From: Rugalucina vietnamica
Taxonomy: Eukaryota > Mollusca > Bivalvia > Lucinida > Lucinidae
Reading direction: 5' to 3'
Assembly: GCA_964017185.1 (NCBI GenBank)
Contig: OZ024870.1
Coordinates: forward strand, 61,048,812 to 61,112,811
Length of the DNA stretch: 64,000 nt
Every line of letters starts with the position of its first letter. The stretch's first letter is position 1. The notes beneath the pieces were generated by a model. That model was not told the origin of the DNA. It made no database searches and saw only the letters and a program-made list of their open reading frames with translations. The translations under genes and the position numbers were made by a program. Below, piece by piece: positions 10,146-21,940 of this stretch.

Positions 10146-13100
10146 CTGCAAAACATGGTTCCAAAGAATTGTAGCAATTACGTGAGCTGCATTTTGAAAA
10201 ACAAGCATTCAGCATAAGGAAACAGTAAAGCACAGATTACCAGCTGATCAATGCTTTTATTGTTAAATAACTTAAGAAAAAGAGTCTTAAATGAGTGGGA
10301 GATGGTTAGGAACAGTCTTTTCTTGGCCTGAAGTATTTGTCAAAAGGAAAAGAAATGTTATTAAACTTTAACTTATTGCTTTAAGTCCCAGCCAACAGCT
10401 ATGGTCATACTGGGCCGTACCCAGCAGTGGTATATCTTGACATCTGAAATGTGCTACAAAATTTAACCCAACAAAAAAAGCAAAAGACTCAGACGAAGTA
10501 ATCAGATGGTTTTCTGACAGTATTAACAAAGTTTTAAAGTTAAATCAATTTTACGAGTACCTGATTATCAAGAAGTGGTTGTAACATAGAACTAGATGAT
10601 CCCCCAGCTCTGTATGGCTCTCTCTCATAGGACCCCACAGGATCAAAACTGTATACACATCCTTTACCTGGAAATATTAAGCATCATGCTGAGAAAATGC
10701 ATGTCTCAGCACCTACAAATATCAACATGCACTAACATTACAGTGAATAGCTTTAGTCTTTAAATTTCTACTAAAAAAATCTGTGTCACTGACCTTCCAT
10801 TTATAAGTATGTAGCAAACAACAAAATCAAACCTACTTGTACATTCTGATTTTTTTTTTTTTTTTTTTTCAGACTCATAAGTACAGTGATCTGTTGCAAA
10901 ATTATAAAATATAACAAATTATACATGTAATAGGTAATATAAGTTGGAATAAGGATGTCACTGAAAATAGCTGCAGAAAATGTCAGTAATATCTTTAAAT
11001 TGAGCTCGAAAGTTTGAAACTGCTGCATATCTATAACCACTACGCTGAGATTCCCTAGATCTTGCCGGCGAATAACAATCCTGATTCCTAAAACTGAAAT
11101 TTCAAGCTTTTAGTGATCTTTAGTGATTCTACCGGTTGGTCTGTGTCAGACCTAGTCAGAATGACAATTCAAAAGCCAACTGTTATGCCTCATGGGAAAA
11201 CCAACAATCTGCATAGGCGAAAACAAAGACGCAGATCAGCTTAGCGGTGACCGCGAAGCTGATCAGCGCCTTTGTTTTCGCTACACGGATAGTACAATTC
11301 CTCTTCTTTCTAATTCCAAAATTTCAAGCCTCTAACCATCTTGTGTGCTTTTACAGCCTGATTTGTGTCAGACGTGTTCGGAAACCACATTGTTGGTTTT
11401 TCCACGAGGCGGCTAAAATGGTTACAACTATACCTTCATCATCCAATCCTGCCACTATATTATAGACATAGTAGGGGAAAAATCTTCTATGGTACAGTAC
11501 TGTTGATAACATAGCCGCTACAGCTCCAGTTGTCATTGGTTTGTTGTGGGTGTGCTCATACATCTGCAATAATCAAAATAATTCTATAAATAACATTGCC
11601 ATAGAAACCAATCCTGCTACTATATTCATGATGTTACTAGGGGCAAAGCTGGTGGTACAGTATTGTTGATAACATAGCTGAGGTCCGGGGAGGGGTTGCA
11701 GGGTCTTAGCTAAATGCTTATTGTCAGATGAAGAACCAGAGGACCATTGGTCCTGTAGCTCACCTGAGAGATTATCACATTGTAAGGTCATGAGGTTTAA
11801 GTCTATTATTTCATTGAGAATCAATCAATCAGAGTTCCCGTCCGATCTGCCCCAAAACAATATGCAACCTTTCCTACTGCCCATTGTAAGTCTATGGAGA
11901 CTATCGACCCCAGGGGTGTGGCCAAATTTGATCCCAGGGGCATGGCTGGCAAAATTGTTGTAGAGGACCATTAGCCATTGCCACATACCAAACATCAAAG
12001 CTGTGGGCCTTGTGATTTCAGAGAAGAAGATTTTTTATTTTTTTCCCATTAAAACATATATGTTGCCATGGCAACCAGAGTTCCAGCCTGATCTGCCCAA
12101 AAACAATATGCAACCTTTTCTACTGCCAAGTGATGCTGTGTCAGCCTGTGTGTGTAATTTAATCAAGATCCGCCAACTGGTTTTGAAGATATTGATGTTT
12201 GAATGTTTTCCCATAGTAAGTCTATGGAGACTATCAACCCCCGGGGCGTGGCCAACTTTGACCTCAGGGGCATGATTAGCACAATTTATATTGGAGACTT
12301 CCAAACATTGCTACATACAAAATATAGAAGCTCTGGTCCTTGTGGTTTCAGAGAAGAAGATTTTAGTTTTGTCCCATTGTAAGCCTACTGTAAACTATCT
12401 ACCTCCAGGGCGTGGCCAAATTTGACCCCAGGGGCATGACTGGCACAATTTATGCAGAGGACCATTAGCCATTGCCACATACCAAATATCAAAGCTGTGG
12501 ACCTTGTGATTTCAGGGAAGAAGATTTTTTTTTTTCAATTAAAATATATATGTTGCCATGGCAACCAGAGTTCCAATCCGATCTGCCCAAAACAATATGT
12601 AACCTTTCCTACTACACAGTGATGCTGTGTGTGTAATTTGATCAAGATCCCCCTACTGGTTTTGGAGATATTAATTTTTAATGTTTTCCCATAGTAAGTC
12701 TATGGAGACTATTGACCCCTGGGGCGAAGCCAAATTTGACCCCAGGGGCATGAATAGCACAATTTATAAAGAGGACCATTAGCCATTGCCACATACCAAA
12801 TATCAAAGCTGTGGGCCTAGTGGTTTCAGAGAAGATTCTTTTAATTTTTCCCATCGTAAGTCTATGAGAGCTATCTGTTGCTATGGAAACCACAATTTTG
12901 ATACAATCTGCTCCAAAACCTAATGCAATCAATCCCCCAACCCAATGATGGTTCACATCATATTTGATCAAGATTGGCCCACTAGCTTCAGAAATATTCT
13001 TCTTTGAAATTGTGGACGATGACGCCAACGGACCCCTGCCTATCCTATAAGCTCCCCTGTGAGCCTTCGGCTCAGGTGAGCTAAAAAGTCATTGGTAGTT

Positions 13101-16100
13101 CTCCTTACTAAAATATAATATAACCAGAGGACCATTGGTCCTGAGAACGCTCACCTGAAGCCTGATCATGGAGTATTAAGTAATCATGAAATGACCTTGA
13201 CCTTGAATACTCACACACCTTTATTGACTTCATAAGTTGTCTGCATCTGCAAAGTTTCAGGTCTCAGGCTGCAATAGTTTCCAAACCCAGTGATTTCTGA
13301 GAAAACATAATTTTAATTTTGATATTTAATTGACCTTGGGTCAAGGTCAAGAAACGACCTTGGCCTTCATTAATTACTTAATTTCATTGACTCCATTAGT
13401 TGTCTGCAGCTAGCAACTTTCAGGTCTCAGGCTGCAACAGTTTCCAAAATATCCATTGTTTTCGCCTTTTTTCATGTAAAAGCCTATGTTTCCAGAATTG
13501 ACCTTGCCATAAAATAGGTCAAGGTCATCCCAGGGTCAACAAACTATGATGGGCTGGAGTCCCAAATGCTACATACCAAGTTTTGTGTTAATCGGCCAGC
13601 CGGTTCTGGAGAAGAAGATTTTTGAGTCGTTTTTACCATAGTTAGGCATGGCGGCCATCTTGGTCATGTGACCCCAATTTCGCGATCAAACTTTCGTTCC
13701 CCCTACTCATGGACACTCCACATAAAATTTCACTTTGATTGGCCAAGCAGTTTCAGAGAAGAAGATCTTTGAAAAGTGTGTATGGACAACAGACTGGCCA
13801 AGGTCAAGAGATGACCTTGACCTAAATTAATCATATACCTTCATCTACTCCATTAGTTGTTTGCATCTACTACTTTTCAGGTCTCAGGCTGCAACAGTTT
13901 TCAAACTAGAGGACCATTGGTCCTGTAGCTCACCTGAGAGATTATCACATTGTAAGCTCATGAGATTTAAACTAATTGAGAATCGACCAATGAAAGTCTA
14001 TGCATGGACACTATTGACCCCCGGGGCATGGCCAAATTTGACCCAGGGGCATGACTGGCACAATTTATAATGGGGACTACCAAACATTGCTACATACAAA
14101 ATATAGAAGCTCTGGGCCTTTTGGTTTCAGAGAAGAAGATTTTTGTTAGTTTTTCCCATTGTAAGTCTATGGAGACTATCTACCCCCGGGGCGTGGCCAA
14201 ATTTGACCCCAGGGGCATGGCTGGCACAATTTATGTAGAGGACTATTAGCCATTGCCACATACAAAATATCAAAGCTGTGTGCACTGTGGTTTCAGAGAA
14301 GAAGATTTTTGAATTTTTTCCCATAGCAAGTCTATTGAGACTATCAACCTCCGGGGCCTGGCCAAATTTGACCCCAGGGGCATGAATGGAACAATTTATG
14401 TAGAGGACCATTAGCCATTGCTACATACCAAATATCAAAGCTTTGGGCCTAGTGGTTTCAGAGAAGAAGATTTTTTAATTTTTTTTCCCATAGTAAGTCT
14501 ATGGAGACTATCAACCCCCGGGGCGTGGCCAAATTTGACCCCAGGGGCATGAATGGCACAATTTGTGTAGAGGACCATTAGCAATTGCTACATACCAAAT
14601 ATCAAAGCTGTGGGCGTAGTGGTTTCAGAGAAGAAGATTTTTTTAGTTTTTCCTATTGTAGGTCTATGGAGACTATCGACCCCCGGGGCGTGGCCAAATT
14701 TGACCCCGGGGACATGATTGGCACAATTTATGTAGAGGACCATTAGCCATTGCCACATACAAAATATCAAAGCTGTGGGCCCTGTGGTTACAGAGAAGAA
14801 GATTTTTTAATTTTTTTCCCATAGCAAGTCTATGGAGACTATCAACCCCCGGGGCGTGGCCAAATTTGACCCCAGGGGCATGAATGGCATAATTTATGTA
14901 GAGGACCATTAGCCATTGCTACATACCAAATATCAAAGCTGTTGGCCTAGTGGTTTCAGAGAAGAAGATTTTTTTAGTTTTTTTCCTATTGTAGGTCTAT
15001 GGAGACTATCGACCCCCGGGGCATGGCCAAATTTGACCCCAGGGGCATGATTGGCACAATTTATGTAGAGGACCATTAGCCATTGCCACCTACAAAATAT
15101 CAAAGCTGTGGGCCCTGTGGTTTCAGAGAAGAAGATTTTTTAATTTTTTTTTCCCAGAGTAAGTCTATGGAGACTATCAACCCCCGGGGCGTGGCCAAAT
15201 TTGACCCCAGGGGCATGAATGGAACAATTTATGTAGAGGACCATTAGCCATTGCTACATACCAAATATCAAAGCTGTGGGCCTAGTGGTTTCAGAGAAGA
15301 AGATTTTTTTAGTTTTTCCAATTGTAAGTCTATGGAGACTATCGACCCCCGGGGCGTGGCCAAATTTGACCCCAGGGGCATGGCTGGCACAATTTATGTA
15401 GAGGACCATTAGCCATTGCCACATACCAAATATCAAAGCTGTGGGCCCTGTGGTTTCAGAGAAGAAGATTTTTTAATTTTTTTCCCATAGTAAGTCTATG
15501 GAGACTATCGACCCCCGGGGCGTGGCCAAATTTGACCCCAGGGGCACGAATGGCACAATTTATGTAGAGGACCATTAGCCATTGCTACATACCAAATATC
15601 AAAGCTGTGGGCCTAGTGGTTTCAGAGAAGAAGATTTTTTTAGTTTTTCCCATTGTAAGTCTATGGGACCTATCTGTTGCCATGGAAACCACAATTTTGA
15701 TACAATCTGCTCCAAAACCTAATGCCATCAATCCCCCAACCCAATTATGGTTCACATTAAATTTGATCAAGATTGGCCTACTAGCTTCAGAAATATTCTT
15801 CTTTGAAATTGTGGACGGACGACGGACGGACGACGGACAGACGGACGACAACGGACGACGGATGCCTGCTTATCCTATAAGCTCACCTGTGAGCCTTCGG
15901 CTCAGGTGAGCTAAAAATCTATAGTTTTCACTTTTTCCCATGTAAAAGCCTGTTTCCAAAATTGAAATTGCCGTAAAATAGGTCAAGGTCATCCTAGGGT
16001 CATCATTTGATCAAACTATGATGGGCTGGAGTCCCGAATGCTACAAATGAAGTTTCATGAAAATCGGCCTGCCGGTTCTGGAGATGAAGATTTTTGAGTG

Positions 16101-19100
16101 GTTTTTACCATATATGGGCGTGGCGGCCATCTTGGTCAAGTGACCTGGATTTTGCGATCAAACTTTCATTATCTCTACCCATGGATGCTCCATATAAAAT
16201 TTCAGTTTGATTGGCCATGCAGTTTCAGGGAAGAAGATCTTTGAAAAGTGTGTATGGACGACAGACTGGTCAAGGTCAAGAGATGACCTTGACCTAAATT
16301 AATCACATACTTTCATTAGTTGTTTTGCATCTATCACTTTTCAGGCATCAGGCTGCAATAGTTTTCAAAAAATCCATAATTTTCACTTTTTCCCATGTAA
16401 AATCCTATGTTTACAAAATTGACTTTGCCGTAAAATAGGTCAAGGTCATGCTAGGGTCATCATTTGATCAAACTATGATGGGCTGTAGTCCCAAATGCTA
16501 CATACCAAGTTTCGTGAAAATCAGCCTTCCGGTTCATGAGAAGAAGATTTTTGAGTGGTTTTTACCATATATGGGCGTGGCGGCCATCTTGGTCATGTGA
16601 CCTGGATTTCGCGATCAAACTTTCGTCACCCCTACCCATGGATGCTCCACATAAAATTTCACTTTGATTGGCCAAGCGGTTTCAGAGCGATCTTTGAAAA
16701 GTGTGTATGGACGACAGACTGGCCAAGGTCAAGAGATGACCTTGACCTAAATTAATCACATACATGTACCTTCATCTACTCCAGTACCTTCATCTACTCC
16801 ATTAGTTGTTTTCATCTACCACTTTTCAGGCCTCAGGCTGCAATAGTTTTCAAATAAAAGCGCTGCAGGCATGCATGATACCCCGCCACGCAAATTTAAT
16901 TTAGCAAAAATGTTTGTCAATAAATTCTCAAGATAAAGAGCAGAACAAAATTTTGTCATAAATGAAGGACCATAACTCATACTTTGATAAAATTTACCCA
17001 TCTTCAATCCCAAACCACTCCTTCCTAGTATGAACTCCTATACAAAGTTTGAAGAAAATCGGTCAATAAATGCTCAAAATAGAGCCTGGAAACAAAATTT
17101 TAACGTAAATCAAGGGCCATAACTCTGTATTTATTTGACGAAATGTACCCATCTTCAATCCCAGACCACTCCTTCATGGTATGAACTCCTATACAAAGTT
17201 TGAAGAAAATCGGTCAATAAATACTCAAGATAGAGCCCGGAAACGAAATTTTAACGTAAATCAAGGGCCATAACTCTGTACTTATTTGACGAAATTTACC
17301 CATCTTCAATCCCAAACCACTCCTTCCTAGTATAAACTCCTATACAAAGTTTGAAGAAAATCGGTCAATAAATGCTCAAGATAGAGCCCGGAAACAAAAT
17401 TTTAACGTAAATCAAGGGCCATAACTCTGTATTTATTTGACGAAATGTACCCATCTTCAATCCCAGACCACTCCTTCATGGTATGAACTCCTATACAAAG
17501 TTTGAAGAAAATCGGTCAATAAATACTCAAGATAGAGCCCGGAAACGAAATTTTAACGTAAATCAAGGGCCATAACTCTGTACTTATTTGACAAAATTTA
17601 CCCATCTTCAATCCCAAACCACTCCTTCCTGATGTGAACTCCTATACAAAGTTTGAAGAAAATCAGTCAATAACTGCTCAAGATAGAGCCCGGAAACGAA
17701 ACGCTGACGGACGGACAGACGGACGGACGGACGGACAGACAGACGGACGGACGGACACTCGAACGCAAAATTTTTTTTGAGGGTATAACATAATACCCCG
17801 CACTTTTTTAAGTGGCGGGGTATAACCAGAGGACCATTGGTCCTGAGAACGCTCACCTGAAGCCTGATCTTGGAGTATTAAGTCATAATGAAATGACCTT
17901 GACCTTGAATACTCACACACCTTTATTGACTTCATAAGTTGTCTGCATCTGCAAAGTTTCAGGTCTCAGGCTGCAATAGTTTCCAAACCCAGTGATTTCT
18001 GAGAAAACCACAATTTTAATTTTGATATTTAAATGACCTTGGGCCAAGGTCAAGTCATGACCTTGGCCTTCATTAATTACTTACCTTCATTGACTCCATT
18101 AGTTGTCTGCATCTAGCAACTGTCAGGTCTCAGGCTGCAACAGCTGTTTTCGCCTTTTCCCATGTGAAAGCCTATGTTTCCAAAATTGACCTTGCCGTAA
18201 AATAGGTCAAGGTCATCATAGGGTCATCATTTCAACAAACTATGATGGGCTGGAGTCCCAAATGCTACATACCAAGTTTCATGAAAATTGGCCTGCCGGT
18301 TCTGGAGAAGAAGATTTTTGAAAGGTTTTTACCATATATGGGCGTGGTGGCCATCTTGGTCATGTGACCTGGATTTCGCGATCAAACTTTCGTCTCCCCT
18401 ACCCATGGATGCTCCACATAAAATTTCACTTTGATTTGCCAAGCAGTTTCAGAGAAGAAGATCTTTGAAAAGTGTGTATGGACAACAGACTGGCCAAGGT
18501 CAAGAGATGACCTTGACCTATATTAATCACATACCTTCATCTACTCCATTAGTTGTTTGCATCTACCACTTTTCAGGCCTCAGGCTGCAATAGTTTTTAA
18601 AAAATCCATAGTTTTCACTTCTTCCTATGTAAAAGCCTATGTTTCCAAATTTGACCTTGCCGTAAAATAATTCAAGGTCATCCAGGGGTCATCATTTTAT
18701 CAAACTATGATGGGCTGAGGTCCCCGATGCTACATACAAAGTTTCGTGGAAATCGGCCCACCAGTTCTGGAGAAGAAGATTTTTGAGTAGTTTTAACCAT
18801 ATATGGGCGTGGCGGCCATCTTGGTCATGTGACCTGGATTTCGCGATCAAACTTTCGTCTCCCCTACCCATGGATGCTCCACATAAAATTTCACTTTGAT
18901 TGGCCGCGCAGTTTCAGAGAAGAAGATCTTTGAAAAGTGTGTATGGACAACAGACTGGCCAAGGTCAAGAGATGACCTTAACCTATATTAATCACATACC
19001 TTCATCTACTCCATTAGTTGTTTGCATCTACCACTTTTCAGGCCTCAGGCTGCAACAGTTTTCAAAAAATTCCATAGTTTTCACTTTTTCCTATGTAAAA

Positions 19101-21202
19101 GCCTATGTTTCCAAATTTGACCTCGCCATAAAATAGGTCAAGGTCATCCAAGGGTCATCATTTTATCAAACTATGATGGGCTGAGGTCGTTGATGCTACA
19201 TACCAAGTTTCGTGGAAATCGGCCCACCGGTTCTGGAAAAGAAGATTTTTGAGTGGTTTTTACCATACATGGGCGTGGCGGCCATCTTGGTCATGTGACC
19301 TGGATTTCGCGACCAAACTTTCGTCTCCCCTACCCATGGATGCTCCACATAAAATTTCACTTTGATTGGCCGCGCAGTTTCAGAGAAGAAGATCTTTGTA
19401 AAGTGTGTATGGACAACAGACTGGCCAAGGTCAAGAGATGACCTTGACCTATATTAGTCACATACCTTCATCTACTCCATAAGTTGTTTGCATCTACCAC
19501 TTTTCAGGCCTCAGGCTGCAATAGTTTTAAAAAAATCCATAGTTTTCACTTTTTCCTATGTAAAAGCCTATGTTTCCAAATTTGACCTTGCCGTAAAATA
19601 GGTCAAGGTCATCCAAGGGTCATCATTTTATCAAACTATGATGGGCTGAGGTCCTTGATGCAACATACCAAGTTTCGTGGAAATCGGCCCACGGGTTCTG
19701 GAGAAGAAGATTTTTGAGTGGTTTTTACCATATATGGGCGTGGCGGCCATCTTGGTCATGTGACCTGGATTTCGCGATCAAACTTTCGTATCCCCTTCCC
19801 ATGGATGCTCCACATAAAATTTCACTTTGATTGGCCAAGCAGTTTCAGAGAAGAAGATCTTTGAAAAGTGTGTATGGACGACAGACTGGCCAAGGTCAAG
19901 AGATGACCTTGACCTATATTAATCACATACCTTCATCTACTCCATAAGTTGTTTGCATCTACCACTTTTCAGGCCTCAGGCTGCAATAGTTTTCCAAAAA
20001 TCCATAGTTTTCACTTTTTCCCATGTAAAAGCCTATGTTTCCAAATTTGACCTTGCCGTAAAATAATTCAAGGTCATCCAGGGGTCATCATTTTATCAAA
20101 CTATGATGGGCTGACATCCCCGATGCTACATACCAAGTTTCGTGGAAATCGGCCCACCGGTTCTGGAGAAGAAGATTTTTGAGTGGTTTTTACCATATAT
20201 GGGCGTGGCGGCCATCTTGGTCATGTGACCTGGATTTCGCGATCAAACTTGAAATGCCACTACCCAAGGAGGCTCCACATAAAATTTCAACTAGATTGGC
20301 CAAGCGGTTTCAGAGAAGAAGATCTTTGAAATTGTGGACGACGACGGACGACGGACGACGGACGACGGACGGACGCCGGATCATGGCTATCCTATTAGCT
20401 CACCTTGTGAGCCTTCGGCTCAGGTGAGCTAAAAATCCATAGTTTTCACTTTTTCCCATGTAAAAGCCTATGTTTCCAAATTTGACCTTGCCGTAAAATA
20501 GGTTAAGGTCAACCCAGGGTCATCATTTTAGCAAATTATGATGGGGTGGAGTCCCAAATGCGACATACCAAGTTTCGTGGAAATCGGCTCACCGGTTCTG
20601 GAGAAGAAGATTTTTGAAGGGTTTTTACTATATATGGGCGTGGCGGCCATCTTGGTCATGTGACCAAAATATCGCGAACAAAATTTCAATGCCACTACAT
20701 AAGGAGGCTCCAAATAAAATTTCAACTTGAACGGCCAAGCGGTTTCAGAGAAGAAGATCGTTGAAATTGTGGACGACGACGGACGGACGCCGGATCATGG
20801 GTATCCTATAAGCTCACCTTGTGAGCCTTCGGCTCAGGTGAGCTAAAAACACCATGAATGGACCACTCTAATACATTACTGACAGGAAAAATAGTTTTGT
20901 CAAGCTATTGTTCTCCAAACAAAATGAATTTGTAAATACTGCCAAATATTCTAGCAGTCTTTGGACAGTATCAATTTCAACAAACAATCAGTATTTCACA
21001 GATAAAATTTACCTTCATTCTAGCTTTAAGTAGCTTTGTAAGAGTCAGTACATCACCATGGAAACCACAGGCCCCCAGCACTGTAGTCTTGGTCATGTTA
21101 TACAGTTTTGAGACATCCCGGGAATGTATGGAGAAGCCTTCACTGAGTCGTGTGTCCGAGGCAATCACTGAGAAATCATCGCCAGCCACAGCAACAATAG
21201 TC
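9960..21202 (-). CDS. PSMB1: Proteasome subunit beta type-1 (20S core particle)
   Basis: Four minus-strand exons (21202-21013, 11563-11434, 10667-10561, 10145-9960) splice in frame through GT..AG sites. They encode 202 residues covering the mature domain to the stop. The product is a structural, non-threonine-catalytic beta subunit of the 20S proteasome core, acting in cytosol and nucleus. Diagnostic stretches are [20 protein letters not shown]-like [64 protein letters not shown] and [22 protein letters not shown]. Family members are about 240 residues, so only the short first exon (start, propeptide, FSPY..NGG) is missing. It should lie above 21202 but was not found. The exon 1/2 junction leaves a single G that would complete a Gly codon, as expected for the NGGT motif. 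Intron 2 is 9.4 kb of nested repeats. Ubiquitous expression is expected from the family. Confidence 0.95.
10561..10667 (-). CDS. PSMB1: PSMB1 exon ([14 protein letters not shown]...LLDNQ)
   Basis: Acceptor tttccag, donor GTACTC. The first two bases complete a Gly codon from the previous exon; 35 codons follow, ending on a boundary. Confidence 0.95.
10849..10870. repeat. Poly(T) tract in a PSMB1 intron
   Basis: About 22 consecutive T in the intron between exons 10561-10667 and 11434-11563. This is an A tract on the transcribed strand. Confidence 0.9.
11187..11414 (+). mobile_element. Hairpin MITE, family A, abutting a PSMB1 splice donor
   Basis: It contains 'gggaaaaccaacaatctgca', the GATCAGCTTAGCGGT inner palindrome and the 'ttggtttttccacgaggcggct' right end. 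Left terminus truncated. The right end lies 19 bp from the PSMB1 exon edge at 11434. Confidence 0.88.
11434..11563 (-). CDS. PSMB1: PSMB1 exon ([13 protein letters not shown]...LDDEG)
   Basis: Acceptor attgcag (minus strand), donor GTATAG. It starts on a codon boundary after RMK and ends with one base of a split Gly codon. Confidence 0.95.
11608..11680 (-). pseudogene. Decayed tandem copy of a PSMB1 exon
   Basis: On the minus strand, 'gctatgttatcaacaatact' and 'aatatagtagcaggattgg' align to the real exon at 11434-11563 (AMLSTVLYH.. and NIVAGL..). The stretch between them has diverged, with in-frame TAG and TAA and a small indel. It lies 45 bp upstream of the real exon in transcription direction and has no matching splice sites. 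Confidence 0.75.
11735..13086 (+). repeat. Array element B1 with ~166 bp-type units
   Basis: It begins 'accagaggaccattggtcct' and ends in the hairpin 'gagccttcggctc' followed by 'aggtgagctaaaa'. It contains degenerate copies of the 166 bp unit, with repeated phrases 'agtctatggagactat' and 'ggggcatg'. Lies in the large PSMB1 intron. Confidence 0.88.
13908..15915 (+). repeat. Nested array element B2 carrying a 166 bp satellite
   Basis: It starts 'agaggaccattggtcct' and ends in the 'gagccttcggctc' hairpin plus 'ctaaaa'. The core has about nine units; the marker 'gaggac(c/t)attagcc' recurs at 14238, 14403, 14570, 14735, 14901, 15068, 15235, 15401 and 15567 (165-167 bp). A GACG-type microsatellite (about 15815-15860) precedes the terminal hairpin. 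It interrupts a family C unit inside an A run (..ttttcaaa | aaatctatag..). Confidence 0.85.
16860..17823 (+). repeat. Array element F with ~151 bp units, GACG microsatellite and end hairpin
   Basis: The marker 'tcaagggccataactctg' recurs near 17109, 17260, 17412 and 17563 (151-152 bp). A GACG/GACA microsatellite covers 17704-17758. The 3' end carries an inverted pair (taccccgc ... gcggggta). Sequence unrelated to families B and C. Confidence 0.85.
17824..20435 (+). repeat. Nested family C array, ~466 bp units
   Basis: The marker 'gtatgga(c)' recurs at 18476, 18941, 19407 and 19872 (465-466 bp). A GACGAC microsatellite at 20335-20375 precedes the terminal hairpin. Each unit contains several CAAGGTCA half-sites. 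Confidence 0.85.
21013..21202 (-). CDS. PSMB1: PSMB1 exon ([23 protein letters not shown]...)
   Basis: Acceptor ttttccag (minus strand), donor GTAAAT. It begins with one base completing a Gly codon, then 63 codons. This is the first recognised exon; the start codon must be in an upstream exon. Confidence 0.95.
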
Positions 21203-21237
21203 CTGGAAAAAATAGCCACATGACAAAACTATAATGT

Positions 21238-21470
21238 GAGCCGCCGCATGTAAATTCAACAATCTGCATGGGCAAAAACAAAGGCGCAGTTCAGCTTCGC
21301 AGTAACTGTGAAGCTGATCAGCGCCTTTGTTTTTGCTACATGGATAGAACAATTCGTCTTCTACTTATAGCCAAAATTTCAAGCCTCTAGCCTGCATCTG
21401 TAGCTGCACAGTCCGGTTTGTGTCAGACCTGGTCGGAACCCAAATTGTTGGCTTTCTCAAGCACAGGCTC
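21238..21470 (+). mobile_element. Hairpin MITE, family A
   Basis: Termini gagccgccgc...caggctc, inner GATCAGC-type palindrome. Flanking ATGT duplicated on both sides. Inserted 36 bp upstream of the PSMB1 exon acceptor. Confidence 0.9.
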
Positions 21471-21668
21471 ATGTATTATAATACATGTACATGTACATAA
21501 TTTAACTATGATATCTGATTGTTTCCCAAAATAACTTTGCGGTTAAACCATCATCTTAACATTGGCTGCACACCAAAGACAATATGCACCTGCTCCAAAT
21601 GATCTGTCTTTATAGTCAACTAACTATTCTCTTGAGGCTCTCACATGTCAGTATCTTTATTACTATAA

Positions 21669-21722
21669 GACCCGCCTCATGGCAAAACCAACAATCTGCA
21701 TAGGCGAAAACAAAGACGCAGA
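21669..21722 (+). mobile_element. Truncated hairpin MITE, family A
   Basis: Only the left end is present (gacccgcctcatgg ... caaagacgcaga), stopping before the inner palindrome. Confidence 0.8.
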
Positions 21723-21906
21723 GGAAAATTAGTCCTTGGCTCTCACAAGAGATGCAAACTTGAACACACAGTCATCAGATATTTCAGCAGAGGGCTTCAT
21801 AATATATCCAGAGGCCTGCTTGGTATGAAAGCTACTGTTCATACACCATCTTTCAAAAGCTGCATTTTTCAAAATCTCACTTTTCTGAAACACCTCAAGA
21901 AAAATA
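21723..21906 (-). CDS. Candidate terminal exon or coding relic of an unidentified protein
   Basis: The minus strand gives an acceptor-like 'tttttcttgag' / 'gtgtttcag' followed by about 55 codons (..KNAAFERWCMNSSFHTKQASG.. and ..SDDCVFKFASLVRAKD) and a TAA near 21731. Composition is protein-like. The phrase 'atttttcttgaggtgtttcag' also occurs on the plus strand at about 30540, so this may be part of a dispersed repeat. Family not recognised. Confidence 0.3.
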
Positions 21907-21940
21907 TAACAATGTCATATTTTTGCAACCCATGTCTTAA

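Larger units (their letters stand above)
13123..20849 (+). repeat. Composite array element of family C with nested insertions
   Basis: The start 'accagaggaccattggtcct' at 13123 pairs with an end hairpin and 'gagctaaaa' at 20849. Three starts (13123, 13908, 17824) and three ends (15915, 20435, 20849) imply nesting. Unit phrases include 'ggtcaagagatgaccttgac', 'gccgtaaaataggtcaagg' and 'accggttctggagaagaag'. It fills most of the 9.4 kb PSMB1 intron. Confidence 0.75.

Noticed and set aside
12678..15851. Many minus-strand ORFs of 60-116 codons with repeated '[19 protein letters not shown]'-like protein
   Set aside because: They are translations of the 166 bp array; the period is not a multiple of three, frames are not maintained and no start/splice context recurs.
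15880..15914. cUUCGg tetraloop in the terminal hairpin
   Set aside because: Best pairing uses GAGCC with GGCTC and a TTC triloop; the tetraloop register would lose the adjacent pair.
20977..21219. PSMB1 protein starting at the 'MAIFSRT' end of the open frame
   Set aside because: The first codon is GTG and lies in the intron; a clean acceptor at 21203-21204 begins the exon at the conserved TIVAVAG.
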